From positions 62,001 to 126,000 of the forward strand of contig JBIOHP010000010.1 in NCBI GenBank assembly GCA_044449065.1: a stretch of 64,000 bases of DNA, read 5' to 3'. The stretch comes from JBIOHP01 sp044449065. GTDB taxonomy: Bacteria > Bacteroidota > Ignavibacteria > UBA10030 > SZUA-254. Positions 33,626 through 42,308 of this stretch are shown here, piece by piece. A program made the position numbers and the translations under genes. Position 1 is the first letter of the stretch, and each line of letters starts with the position of its first letter. A model generated the notes under the pieces. The model saw only the letters and a list, made by a program, of their open reading frames with translations. It did no database searches and was not told where the DNA came from.

Positions 33626-35644
33626 TCAATAATCCAGCTCAACCGTGAAGGAGTAATACCGCATCGGCATTGGGTATCCAAGGATGACCTGGTAATCCTT
33701 GTTAAAAATATTCCTTATTTCGAATTTCATTCTCGTCCCAACAGTACTAATATCCAACCGGCTGTTGAATTCGAGCGAGCTCTCATAAAAAGATGGCAGA
33801 AAGCTTGCATTATCTTCGCTTGTATACCTGAAACCCGTATAACCAGTCCGGAATTTCGCTCCCAGGGTGCGGATCAGGATGGCGTCGAAATGTTTCGTGA
33901 CTCCAAAAGAAATATTCGCCATCTCTTCAGGAACATAGAGGAGCTGTTTGAATACCGTGGGATCGCCGGGATAATCTTCGGATATTTTCCTTGCGATCGT
34001 GGATGTATAATTCAAATCAAGAGAGAATATATCGCCGGGGCTATGCCATGCATAGTTAATTTCCCATCCGAATGATTGTACATGACGAAGGTTTTTTGGC
34101 GTAACATTTGCACCCCCTGCAGATACCCATGTGATCCGGTTATCCATATCGGTCATAAAATATGTCGCTTTCAACTCATGCCGACCGTCAAGATTGAACG
34201 AGACATCGGTACCGGCGTCGAAACTTGTTGAATGTTCCGGCTGAAGATCAGGATTCCCGATGCCTCCCCCCGTCGTATAATACAGTTCATTAAATGTCGG
34301 CATACGAAAATTTCTGCTCATGCTTGCCCGAATTGCCGATTGAAAATTATTGATGAATCCGATGTCGGTCGTCTTAAATTTCATCAGCCCTCCCAATTGA
34401 GGACTAAAAACGGGGGATGATTTTTCAATCATATCCATCCTTAGGGCGGGGAAAAAAGAAATACCGGATAAAACGGAATTATCAAAACTAAATGTCGATA
34501 CGCCGGTCATAAATGCGCCAAGTTCCGATCGGGAAACCCCGGTATTAATTGAATTCCCCTCGGCTGATGTTTCGGATGCGTCGGCGCCCGCAACGATCTG
34601 AAATTTTCCCTCATCGTACGAACTTGAAAATTTTCCTGTGACCCGCGCGTCGTTATTTTTGAAGTAATCATCCAAGAGATTGCCCCCGATGAAAAAATCT
34701 GGATCGCGGTAACGCTCGTACGCGTAATGATCCTGAACGGTAACGCTCAATGCATCCCCTGCGCTAAGAGCAAGGGAATAAGCTGCCTGAACTACTCCAT
34801 CACGATCGGCTAACCTTTGATGCGAAATCGCATCCGGGCTTGATATCGAATTGGGTGATCCCCGCTCGGTATTATAATAAGTGGAAAATATTGATAATGA
34901 GGACAGGGAATTTATTAGCAGGGATGAATTGAAGTTGCCGAATTGAGCTACAAGGTCGGAATTCTGACGAATTACGGTTGAGGTGATGTTTCCGTTATGA
35001 AATAGAAAGGGATAATTTTCTTCCGATTTTTCCACTCCAAATCCTCCCCCGATCCGGAAATTCTCACTCACCGGCGTCTCGGCATTAAGATGAGATCGCG
35101 TCCTTCCGAAAGAACCGATTGTGGATGTTAATCCAATTTTCGTGTTGTCATTGAAATTCGGTTGCGAAAGAATATTAACTGTCCCCCCCACTGCATCCGG
35201 TCCATACTCTGCCGATTGCCCCCCATGCGTCACAATGACACGGTTGCCCGCATCTAACGGGATTATTCCCAGATCGACAAGACCATTTTCGAAGGAGCTA
35301 ATCCGCATCCCATTCAATAAGATCAAGGTATGTTCCGAGCCCAAACCGCGCTGCGAAATTGTTTTGATGCCGCTTAATCCGCTGTAATCTTTGATAAAAA
35401 TACCGTCAGTCGAAGAGAGCGCGTTATCCAGTGTTGGAGTTTTCGGCGCAATAGAATCGTCCAGGGAGATAGTAGACACTGAAAAAGGCGAACGGAACAT
35501 CATTGGTACCGGTTGGTTCGCTCTGACTGTTATTATTGGTAACGGGTAGACCTTGCCCGAATCAGCTTGCGAGTTCGATTGACAATTGACTATGAGGGGT
35601 GCCAATAACACTGCTATCAATATTACCGAGGAAATACGTATCAA
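33626..35644 (-). CDS. btuB: BtuB-like TonB-dependent cobalamin receptor
   Basis: 672 residues. A signal peptide (about 1-22) is followed by a TonB-box region, a plug domain (about 55-165, LLNGMRISSFENG, YGPDAVGGTVNILS) and a 22-strand barrel ending in an aromatic terminus (FTVELDY). Length and plug fit the BtuB/vitamin receptor group rather than SusC. It imports cobalamin across the outer membrane using TonB. A cobalamin riboswitch with a terminator lies in the 300 bases upstream, which supports the substrate. The start is a TTG (35644) without a Shine-Dalgarno site; there is no nearby ATG that fits. Confidence 0.88.
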   Translation of the reverse strand: MIRISSVILIAVLLAPLIVNCQSNSQADSGKVYPLPIITVRANQPVPMMFRSPFSVSTISLDDSIAPKTPTLDNALSSTDGIFIKDYSGLSGIKTISQRGLGSEHTLILLNGMRISSFENGLVDLGIIPLDAGNRVIVTHGGQSAEYGPDAVGGTVNILSQPNFNDNTKIGLTSTIGSFGRTRSHLNAETPVSENFRIGGGFGVEKSEENYPFLFHNGNITSTVIRQNSDLVAQFGNFNSSLLINSLSSLSIFSTYYNTERGSPNSISSPDAISHQRLADRDGVVQAAYSLALSAGDALSVTVQDHYAYERYRDPDFFIGGNLLDDYFKNNDARVTGKFSSSYDEGKFQIVAGADASETSAEGNSINTGVSRSELGAFMTGVSTFSFDNSVLSGISFFPALRMDMIEKSSPVFSPQLGGLMKFKTTDIGFINNFQSAIRASMSRNFRMPTFNELYYTTGGGIGNPDLQPEHSTSFDAGTDVSFNLDGRHELKATYFMTDMDNRITWVSAGGANVTPKNLRHVQSFGWEINYAWHSPGDIFSLDLNYTSTIARKISEDYPGDPTVFKQLLYVPEEMANISFGVTKHFDAILIRTLGAKFRTGYTGFRYTSEDNASFLPSFYESSLEFNSRLDISTVGTRMKFEIRNIFNKDYQVILGYPMPMRYYSFTVELDY

Positions 35645-35659
35645 TGATATTCTTGTTGA

Positions 35660-35698
35660 TAAAAAAAAAGCTCAATACCGGGAAGGAATATTGAGCTA
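35660..35698 (-). terminator. Riboswitch-linked terminator before btuB
   Basis: On the minus strand AGCTCAATA and TATTGAGCT pair around a 10-base loop and run into nine T. It lies between the riboswitch and the btuB start. It is therefore the likely expression platform: cobalamin binding favours termination. Confidence 0.88.
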
Positions 35699-35751
35699 AA
35701 GTAAATACTTAAAACAGAATTCCGGCCTTCCCGCGAAGGTGAATGCATAAC

Positions 35752-35947
35752 ATTGGCGCCGGTCGGTCTCCTGGCTTTCCCGGTCCCGATCGTCTTCCCG
35801 TTCCGCCTCTGGCGGAACAGTGACTATTATGATCGGAGATACAATGTCAGAACTATCTGGCATCGGGATTACAGTTGCGGGGCAGCTTCCGAATTTCTCA
35901 ATGCTATGAGATCACGAAATTCCCTAGAGGGTCAACAACCCTCAACC
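35752..35947 (-). promoter_or_regulatory. Cobalamin (AdoCbl-type) riboswitch
   Basis: Read on the minus strand, the order is a 5' stem (GAGGGTTGTTGACCCTC), TAGGGAA, the invariant GCTGCCCCGCAACTGTAA (35869-35886), GTCACTG, the TTCCGCC/GGCGGAA stem with GGGAAG, and the B12 box AGCCAGGAGACCGACC (35761-35776). These are the signature blocks of the cobalamin riboswitch family. An intrinsic terminator follows about 55 bases later, then btuB. High cobalamin should switch off the btuB, btuG-like and possibly DUF6580 genes. The exact 5' boundary is approximate. Confidence 0.95.
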
Positions 35948-36045
35948 GGCATACACTATGTAAAAGAACGAACTACAAAATAATATAGATGAAAATATAA
36001 TAGGAGTCAATAATAATATTTAGATGCAACCCTTTATCGGGTTGA

Positions 36046-36118
36046 TGTAGTAGCCGATCACTGATCGGCGTACGTAACATTGGTATAACACATCGCCGGT
36101 CAGTGATCGGCTACTACA
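36046..36118. repeat. 25-base inverted repeat, TGTAGTAGCCGATC family
   Basis: TGTAGTAGCCGATCACTGAT begins the left arm (36046-36070). It pairs with the right arm (36094-36118) with one mismatch around a 23-base spacer. Related TGTAGTAGC ends occur in the element near 60.8 kb. Together with the riboswitch it explains the 524-base gap between ssb and btuB. Confidence 0.85.
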
Positions 36119-36168
36119 TATCAATACCCCATCTGTTTGAACAACTCCATAGTTCAAACGAACGTAAG

Positions 36169-36603
36169 TTAAAACGGCAGGTCATCTTTTTCCGGCGTCG
36201 TTATATCGGGACCCGGCGCGGCGGCAGTTTCGGATGCGGCGGTATACGTGCCTTCCGAAGCTCCCTTGCTATCGAGCATGATAAGATCATCTGCCACGAT
36301 TTCGGTAGTATACCGCTTAACTCCAGTGTTCTTATCATCCCACGACCGAGTTTGGAGCTTGCCCTCCAAATACACCTTGCTTCCCTTTTTCAGGTATTGG
36401 CCGCAAATCTCAGCCAGTTTCCTCCATGCCACAATGTTGTGCCATTCTGTGCGTTCCTGAAAATTCCCGCCGTCGTCTTTCCACCGTTCGCCGGTCGCAA
36501 TAGAAAACTTTGCCACAGCTATACCGCTTGCAGTATAGCTTAGTTCAGGATCTTTACCCAGGTTGCCGATGAGTGTTACTTTATTCAAACTTTTTCCAGC
36601 CAT
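36169..36603 (-). CDS. ssb: Single-stranded DNA-binding protein
   Basis: 144 residues. The OB fold is shown by LNKVTLIGNLGKDPEL, FSIATGERWKD, TEWHNIVAWRKLAEI and KKGSKVYLEGKLQTRSW. A variable Ala/Pro linker ends in the acidic tip DDLPF, which recruits repair and replication partners. It binds ssDNA as a tetramer in replication and repair. It is not beside rpsF or rpsR, so it may be a free-standing copy. Confidence 0.95.
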   Translation of the reverse strand: MAGKSLNKVTLIGNLGKDPELSYTASGIAVAKFSIATGERWKDDGGNFQERTEWHNIVAWRKLAEICGQYLKKGSKVYLEGKLQTRSWDDKNTGVKRYTTEIVADDLIMLDSKGASEGTYTAASETAAAPGPDITTPEKDDLPF

Positions 36604-36753
36604 TTCATTTCCCTTTCTAATGTTTAGATGAAAATACGTTTTTCTTTTACCATATACAAAAAATTCACGTCAATCTAAATTGATCAGTTTAAAACACTCT
36701 ACCATGTACTCGCTCAAATACCGGCTGTAAACCGACTCAACTCACTCATCCGG

Positions 36754-37602
36754 TTATCGTATCCAGGCAGTATCGAACGGCTGAATGATAATGCCCGTGC
36801 GCGTCAGGAAATATATTTTATCGCTTGTAACTGCGACATCGATCGCAGTTGTGGCGGCTTCCATAGCCATGCTTGTATCGCAATTGGCGGTAATCCCCCG
36901 TACACCGAGACTATCCAGAATGAAGAGGGAAGATTGATACACCGTATACGTTCGGAATTTGTAATTATCCGGGAACGGAACTTTATTGATAAAATTTCCA
37001 TAGATATCATAGATCATGATGTTATCGCCATCCCGGACATAAACAATATCGTCCGGAGTAACACGGACGCGGCCCGGCGCCGATAATCTTCCTTTACCGC
37101 CGTCTACGCCTCCAAACGTCAGATCGATGGTATTTAATGCACCCATCTTTACAATTCTCGTATTTTCGCCATCCACGATGTACAATGATCCGAAACGATC
37201 AGTCGCTGCGCTTTTCGGATAGCCGAAGCGGTTTGTTAGGTCGTCTCCCTCATGGAGTTGAAGGAACGATAGAAAATTCAGATTGCCATCGAGATAAACG
37301 ATGCGATGGTTGCCATAATCTGCCACATAAGTCCTGATGTCGTTGGGCGAATAAATATCTGCGGGAAGATCGAAGGCGGTTTCTGCCCATCCGAATCCGC
37401 CGACGCGGGATACTATTTTCCCCTCCGGTGAAAGCTTGATGACTTCATCCGTTCCTTTATCAAGCACATAAATTAATCCGGAAGGAGTCACCGAGGAAGA
37501 TATCGCTTCTCTGAATATATTATCGATACGGAGCCAGCTCTCATTATTCTGGCAATAGGCATGATACCCGGCTCCCAAAACCAGAGTCGTAATGAACGCC
37601 AT
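36754..37602 (-). CDS. Exported NHL-repeat beta-propeller protein
   Basis: 282 residues. The N-terminal hydrophobic stretch (LVLGAGYHAYCQ) looks like a signal peptide whose start may lie slightly upstream of the first ATG. The remainder has NHL-type blades (DLPADIYSPNDIRTYVADYG, GYPKSAATDRFGSLYIVDG, APGRVRVTPDDIVYV). Such six-bladed propellers bind proteins or ligands outside the cytoplasm. No enzyme motif is visible. It lies 151 bases upstream of ssb on the same strand and is probably its own unit. Confidence 0.75.
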   Translation of the reverse strand: MAFITTLVLGAGYHAYCQNNESWLRIDNIFREAISSSVTPSGLIYVLDKGTDEVIKLSPEGKIVSRVGGFGWAETAFDLPADIYSPNDIRTYVADYGNHRIVYLDGNLNFLSFLQLHEGDDLTNRFGYPKSAATDRFGSLYIVDGENTRIVKMGALNTIDLTFGGVDGGKGRLSAPGRVRVTPDDIVYVRDGDNIMIYDIYGNFINKVPFPDNYKFRTYTVYQSSLFILDSLGVRGITANCDTSMAMEAATTAIDVAVTSDKIYFLTRTGIIIQPFDTAWIR

Positions 37603-37861
37603 GAGCGTTCTTCGAACATTGTTAATATTAAATCCTTTTCAAATTAAAATTGTCATTGATCCGGCAATACCCCTAAACCTTAAGTATTATTCAGCGATGC
37701 CGCTCTAATACTTCGCGACGTTTAATTTTAATATACAAAACTTTGATAATAAATTGACGCAGCGGCAGGCGGAAAATTATTGGTTTTTGTAGAATACCAT
37801 TCAGGATTCGGGATATCATGGAGATTTGATAGCTCTTTGTGCTTCTTGCCCAAAATAACAC

Positions 37862-37891
37862 AACCGCCGTCCGCTATCCTGGACGGCGGTT
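37862..37891 (-). terminator. Hairpin after the PorV-like gene
   Basis: AACCGCCGTCC and GGACGGCGGTT pair perfectly around an 8-base loop, 34 bases past the stop of the PorV-like gene. On the minus strand it is followed by GTGTTATTTTGG, a weak T run. The rest of the 322-base gap shows nothing recognisable. Confidence 0.7.
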
Positions 37892-37924
37892 ATGAAGACG
37901 GCAACCCTTCAAAAAACTATCGAA

Positions 37925-38974
37925 TCAGAATCCCACTTTCAGCGTGATGACGTTATTGGATTCCATGAAGCGGAGATGCCGGAACGCGTAATCGAACGTG
38001 AGATCGGCTCCCCCGGCGTCATAGTGAACGCCCGCTCCCAGCGAATAATCATAAAGGAACGAGTTTGTATTTGTTGGGTCGTTCGGGGCTTGCGGGGCTG
38101 TGAGATAGCTCGCTCTCAGGAAGAGATTATCATTATAGCTGTATTCCCCTCCTACCCCATACACGTCGTCGGAAGAATTGTTATTTTGGAAATTGCCGCC
38201 GAACATGATGGAATTCTGCTCATCAAGCTTTTTGTGATAACTTAATCCTATCTCCATCATTGAAGGAAGCGTAAAGCTTGCCGCTTGCACAGTATAATAT
38301 TGGTTCCCGCGCTGGCTTTGCTGTGCATCCGCTATCCGCAGCAAATCGGAACCGCTAAACGTCATTTGCGGTCCAACGTTCTTTACAGCGATGCCGAGAT
38401 TGAGTTCGGGGATACCGATGCCAAAATATTGTATCCCGAAGTTAAACCCGAATCCCGTTGCGGATGTATTGACAATCCTCTCGGATATCAACGTCGATGT
38501 CACTCCCACGGAAATTCTGTCAGTGAGGAGCTTCGAGTAGGATGCTCCAAAATTGATGAATGTTGGCGAGTAGGTCGATCCGGTTCCATCTGGATAATCC
38601 TCCGTGGTTACCGGGATATCGCCGAAACTGAGCGATTTGAGCGAAATGCCGAACCAGCCGATATCGCCTCCGGCATCGAAACCAATCGCGCCATAATTCA
38701 CCTTAATATCCGCGAAGTATGACATAAAAGAGAACATCGCTTCAGTGCTGCGCCCTGCGCGCGATAGACCGGCGGGATTCCAATACAGCGCATCCACACC
38801 AACGGCGGACATCAGGCTCGATTCGCCGAGCGCGACGCCGCGTGCGCCCACCGGGATAAGCAGTTCCGACGCCCCGGAACTTCCGGTCCTGGTTGGATTG
38901 CCGGCAAAAGCCGTTGCTAATACGATCAGCCCCTGAAGCATCATGAGGATCGATTTACGTATAATCTTTTTCAT
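37925..38974 (-). CDS. PorV/PorQ family outer-membrane protein
   Basis: 349 residues from ATG 38974, which has AGGAG about 8 bases upstream; the longer frame from 39016 lacks one. A signal peptide (about 1-25) precedes the family hallmark ELLIPVGARGVALGESS and ALYWNPAGLSR, followed by a FadL-like barrel ending in VITLKVGF. PorV is the T9SS shuttle that brings cargo to the sortase; PorQ and related proteins are partners. It is the last gene of a receptor-exoprotein-PorV series, so it may be specific to that exoprotein rather than the general PorV. Confidence 0.85.
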   Translation of the reverse strand: MKKIIRKSILMMLQGLIVLATAFAGNPTRTGSSGASELLIPVGARGVALGESSLMSAVGVDALYWNPAGLSRAGRSTEAMFSFMSYFADIKVNYGAIGFDAGGDIGWFGISLKSLSFGDIPVTTEDYPDGTGSTYSPTFINFGASYSKLLTDRISVGVTSTLISERIVNTSATGFGFNFGIQYFGIGIPELNLGIAVKNVGPQMTFSGSDLLRIADAQQSQRGNQYYTVQAASFTLPSMMEIGLSYHKKLDEQNSIMFGGNFQNNNSSDDVYGVGGEYSYNDNLFLRASYLTAPQAPNDPTNTNSFLYDYSLGAGVHYDAGGADLTFDYAFRHLRFMESNNVITLKVGF

Positions 38975-39019
38975 GGAATTGCTCCTTTCCTGTTTTGTCG
39001 AGAATGTGATCTTCATGGC

Positions 39020-42000
39020 TCAGTACCTATCAAGATATTGCGTTTCCGGAATAATCGCGAGCTTCAATTCTTTTGTCGTTCCGAGATCGGGTAGATCGAT
39101 AAAGATTACATAAATTCCCGCTGCTGCCGGGATGCTGTTTTCATTCATCAAATCCCACTGAGCAAACTGACCCGGATCGTTCTTTTTAATTGTCCGTACC
39201 AATATCCCTGCCAGATTATAAATCCTGATTGTGGCAAGCGTGGGCAGATGATTGAACCTCACGAAACGATGATATTTATCAGTCTCTGCCTTGTTGAAAC
39301 CAAAGTAGGGATTCGGATACACATTTATTTTATTCACCTCGGCGAGCGCCAATGATTTATTTCCCGAAACCGCTGCGAGCGAACCCGTTCTGGCAATAAA
39401 GAGTTCATTGGGTTTGAGCGGTTTATTCGTTATCAGGCGTATAACTGTCCCCGGAGGTACAGGAAATTTAGCCGTTGAGGATGTATCCACTGTATTGATG
39501 AACAGAAGCCGCCTAATTGCAAAACCAACGTCAGTACCAGTTGCTGGGTTCGGGAGAGGTTCGGAATAGTATCCAAGCGTTGCTGGATTCTGGACATAGA
39601 TCCCCTCGAATACCGCGCCGGACGTAAATGGAGCGCTGATATCTCCCGCACCTTGGTTTGGCTCGATACTGTATTTTCCGTCCCCGTCAACATCGCGAAC
39701 ATCAGGAATTAACTGTTTGTTGACTGTGATATCCCAAAACTGCATCGGGAGACGATTTGGCGCGAGGGGCGAGCCGGGAGAAACGCTGAGACTTGGATCG
39801 GCATAATATTGGCTGCCTGTTGCCGGATCCATAAAGCGAATTTCATAATCGTCGGAACCTTCATCGCTGCCGCCCATCCTTCCGAACGCCGTCGCCCTGC
39901 TTGTGGAATTAATAATATCCATTGCCCATTCCCCCAATGGATCAATGGTGCGCATTATATTCGAAGGATTGGAAGAATAATCATTCAAACTATCCTTGAT
40001 AAGCAGCGCCTGTTTGAATCCACCGGCAACACCCGGATCGAGCACACCGAACTGAATCCCGTCTACAATCGGATTTGATCCGACGTCGTCATAGACAGAG
40101 TCATTCGCTACCAGAAATCCTCTTGCAGGTTTGGATGAATCGACAAGATTCCATACCTTCGTGCCCCAGGGCATTGTGCTGATCGTTACTTTATAAATAT
40201 CTCCCGTGATTTTAGTCGGATCGATGATGTGGGTAATCAAGGATCCGTCGCTTGTCCCGATATGTGTGGTATCGGTGACGGAATTCCCCGATGAAGTATT
40301 CACAGCATTCCCGGGATTAAGAGTACGAACAGTATCGATAATTACCTGAACCTGGCTTTCTAGGAAATTACCGACTAAACCGGGCGTCGTATTTAACGCA
40401 TACGCGGTGACGGCAAAGTAATAGATCTCACCGTTCACTAATTGCGATCCGTAAGTGCCGAACGCGTCGGTTTTGATGTCCAAATATCGTTGTACGCCAA
40501 AATCCCCGCCAAACTGAACAGGTTCCGTAATGGCGGCGCATAATGTCGGATCGAAGACTACATCCGACCATTTCGTTATCAGATCCTTTTTATCCCACAC
40601 CTGGATACGTTTGGCGTTTGCTGAACTGAGATCCTGGCTGTTCGTCCGCAGTTGATACACATTGTATCCCTGGAAAACATAGCCGGAAGCACTAAATCCT
40701 TCTATTTTTGCATTGCTCAGAGAATCCTGCCAGTTCAATACTATTTCGTTGTTCATATTCGTTGCAGTGACTTTGGGTTCTGGCGGGATAGGCGGCTTTA
40801 TGAACGCCTGCTGATAGAACGTTTTCAGCAGCCCGGCATAATATTTAAGTTTATCGACGCTTGAGACCCTATCACCGCATAACGCCGCGGAGTTCGCAAC
40901 ATAAATTTGCTGGGTATCGCCCGGAGCGAATGTAAACGGACCCACGATCATGCACATACGCCTATCGCCGGGGGGCGCGAGTGAGCCGTCCAACCATCCT
41001 GATCCGGTGACCGGATCTCCATAAAGTAAAAACTTGGAGTGTAAACCCGTGATCGGATCGATGTACGGAGCGCCGCTAGGCCCGACAAGTCCATTCATGA
41101 GATTATACCACTGGCGCGTGCCATCGGCTGTAAAGGGAGGGTCGGAATAGGTCGCATTTCCATTTACGAAGAAATTGAAAGACGACATTCTCAACGGCTT
41201 CGCTCCGTGCTTGAACTTGAAATCGTATAACGCCGAATCCGATGCGCTTCCCGCAACAACCGGTCCTTGCAATAGGAGATATCCACCGGAGGGAACAAGC
41301 CTGCCGAACTCCGGATCAATCGGTTCACCGTTATAAACGAATCCAAGATCTCTCGTTGTATCGCATCCGACGAAATCATCATTATATCCTTTCGATCCGC
41401 CCAGATCGGGATCCGACCACTGGGAAATGAATATGCTATCGATAGGAACGCCGCTCTTATTAATCAACTTCGTCATCGTAAAGATCGTATAACCGAGATA
41501 TTCGGTTCCGGGACCGGCTTTGTAAGCCCAGACTGTCCGCTGTTGTTCTATGCCGATAGGATCGGATCCGTACAATCCTTTTGTCCGGGTGAGATCAAGA
41601 TCGTTTGCCACATACCACATCGTCTGGTCGGCTCCGCCAACGCCCGGAATATCCACATTCGGATCATACACACCGTCTCCGTTCACATCGGTAAAGGGAG
41701 CACCATCGGCAGCGGGCCATTCATTCCAGTCCTTAACATACTGGTTGTAAATGTCCTGCGCCGATACCGATTCATACCTGCTGATATCCTGCACTTCTGT
41801 GGCATTGAGCATATCCTGCACTGCGCTCAGCGGAGTCGAGGGCGTTATATCCGGTCTGATCCGATAAATCCGGTATTTTGCAAGATCCGGATGGTCTGCG
41901 ACGGGAGCCGCGCTTCCGTGACCGGGCCAGGTAAGAATTTTACCCGCCTGTAAGCCGTGGTTGTACGTTGAGCCGCCGACTTTAAGAACTCCATTCTGAT

Positions 42001-42289
42001 AGCCGCCCCATACGATACCCTCTTCAAAAATAATATCCTGCCCGGTGACTTTATTGAATTCAAATCCTTCATTATCTGTGCTGAAAGGATTTAATGAACC
42101 ATCACCATTGTTCCCATAGTAATTGAATATCGAATTGATATCCATCGGATGATACGTGTCGTTAGTCATTACCTTCGCTGGCGTTCGGTTTCCCGATCCT
42201 GCGGGACGCCCTGCCTGAACGGATGAAATGAATAACAGCAGAAAAATGACCGTACAGGAAAATGATCGATAAAAATTAAATATTTTCAT
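39020..42289 (-). CDS. Large exported protein with C-terminal sorting-like domain
   Basis: 1089 residues. A signal peptide (about 1-27, ending VQAG) is followed by a long region with no family I know, containing calcium-loop-like DVNGDGVYDPNVD and DVDGDGKYS segments and a fibronectin-like part (about 505-640: KVTATNMNNEIVLNWQDS). The end (KINVYPNPYFGFNKAETDK... IRIYNLAGILVRTI... IYVIFIDL) resembles T9SS type A sorting domains. AAGGAG lies 9 bases before the ATG. It lies between a TonB receptor (19 bases upstream) and a PorV-like gene, suggesting export through T9SS and work with the receptor on the cell surface. Confidence 0.75.
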   Translation of the reverse strand: MKIFNFYRSFSCTVIFLLLFISSVQAGRPAGSGNRTPAKVMTNDTYHPMDINSIFNYYGNNGDGSLNPFSTDNEGFEFNKVTGQDIIFEEGIVWGGYQNGVLKVGGSTYNHGLQAGKILTWPGHGSAAPVADHPDLAKYRIYRIRPDITPSTPLSAVQDMLNATEVQDISRYESVSAQDIYNQYVKDWNEWPAADGAPFTDVNGDGVYDPNVDIPGVGGADQTMWYVANDLDLTRTKGLYGSDPIGIEQQRTVWAYKAGPGTEYLGYTIFTMTKLINKSGVPIDSIFISQWSDPDLGGSKGYNDDFVGCDTTRDLGFVYNGEPIDPEFGRLVPSGGYLLLQGPVVAGSASDSALYDFKFKHGAKPLRMSSFNFFVNGNATYSDPPFTADGTRQWYNLMNGLVGPSGAPYIDPITGLHSKFLLYGDPVTGSGWLDGSLAPPGDRRMCMIVGPFTFAPGDTQQIYVANSAALCGDRVSSVDKLKYYAGLLKTFYQQAFIKPPIPPEPKVTATNMNNEIVLNWQDSLSNAKIEGFSASGYVFQGYNVYQLRTNSQDLSSANAKRIQVWDKKDLITKWSDVVFDPTLCAAITEPVQFGGDFGVQRYLDIKTDAFGTYGSQLVNGEIYYFAVTAYALNTTPGLVGNFLESQVQVIIDTVRTLNPGNAVNTSSGNSVTDTTHIGTSDGSLITHIIDPTKITGDIYKVTISTMPWGTKVWNLVDSSKPARGFLVANDSVYDDVGSNPIVDGIQFGVLDPGVAGGFKQALLIKDSLNDYSSNPSNIMRTIDPLGEWAMDIINSTSRATAFGRMGGSDEGSDDYEIRFMDPATGSQYYADPSLSVSPGSPLAPNRLPMQFWDITVNKQLIPDVRDVDGDGKYSIEPNQGAGDISAPFTSGAVFEGIYVQNPATLGYYSEPLPNPATGTDVGFAIRRLLFINTVDTSSTAKFPVPPGTVIRLITNKPLKPNELFIARTGSLAAVSGNKSLALAEVNKINVYPNPYFGFNKAETDKYHRFVRFNHLPTLATIRIYNLAGILVRTIKKNDPGQFAQWDLMNENSIPAAAGIYVIFIDLPDLGTTKELKLAIIPETQYLDRY

Positions 42290-42308
42290 AGGTAGTGTCT
42301 CCTTAGGG

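Noticed and set aside
39809..42072. Several frames of 60-136 codons antisense to the giant exoprotein
   Set aside because: They are shadows of a well-supported gene on the other strand, with no motifs.
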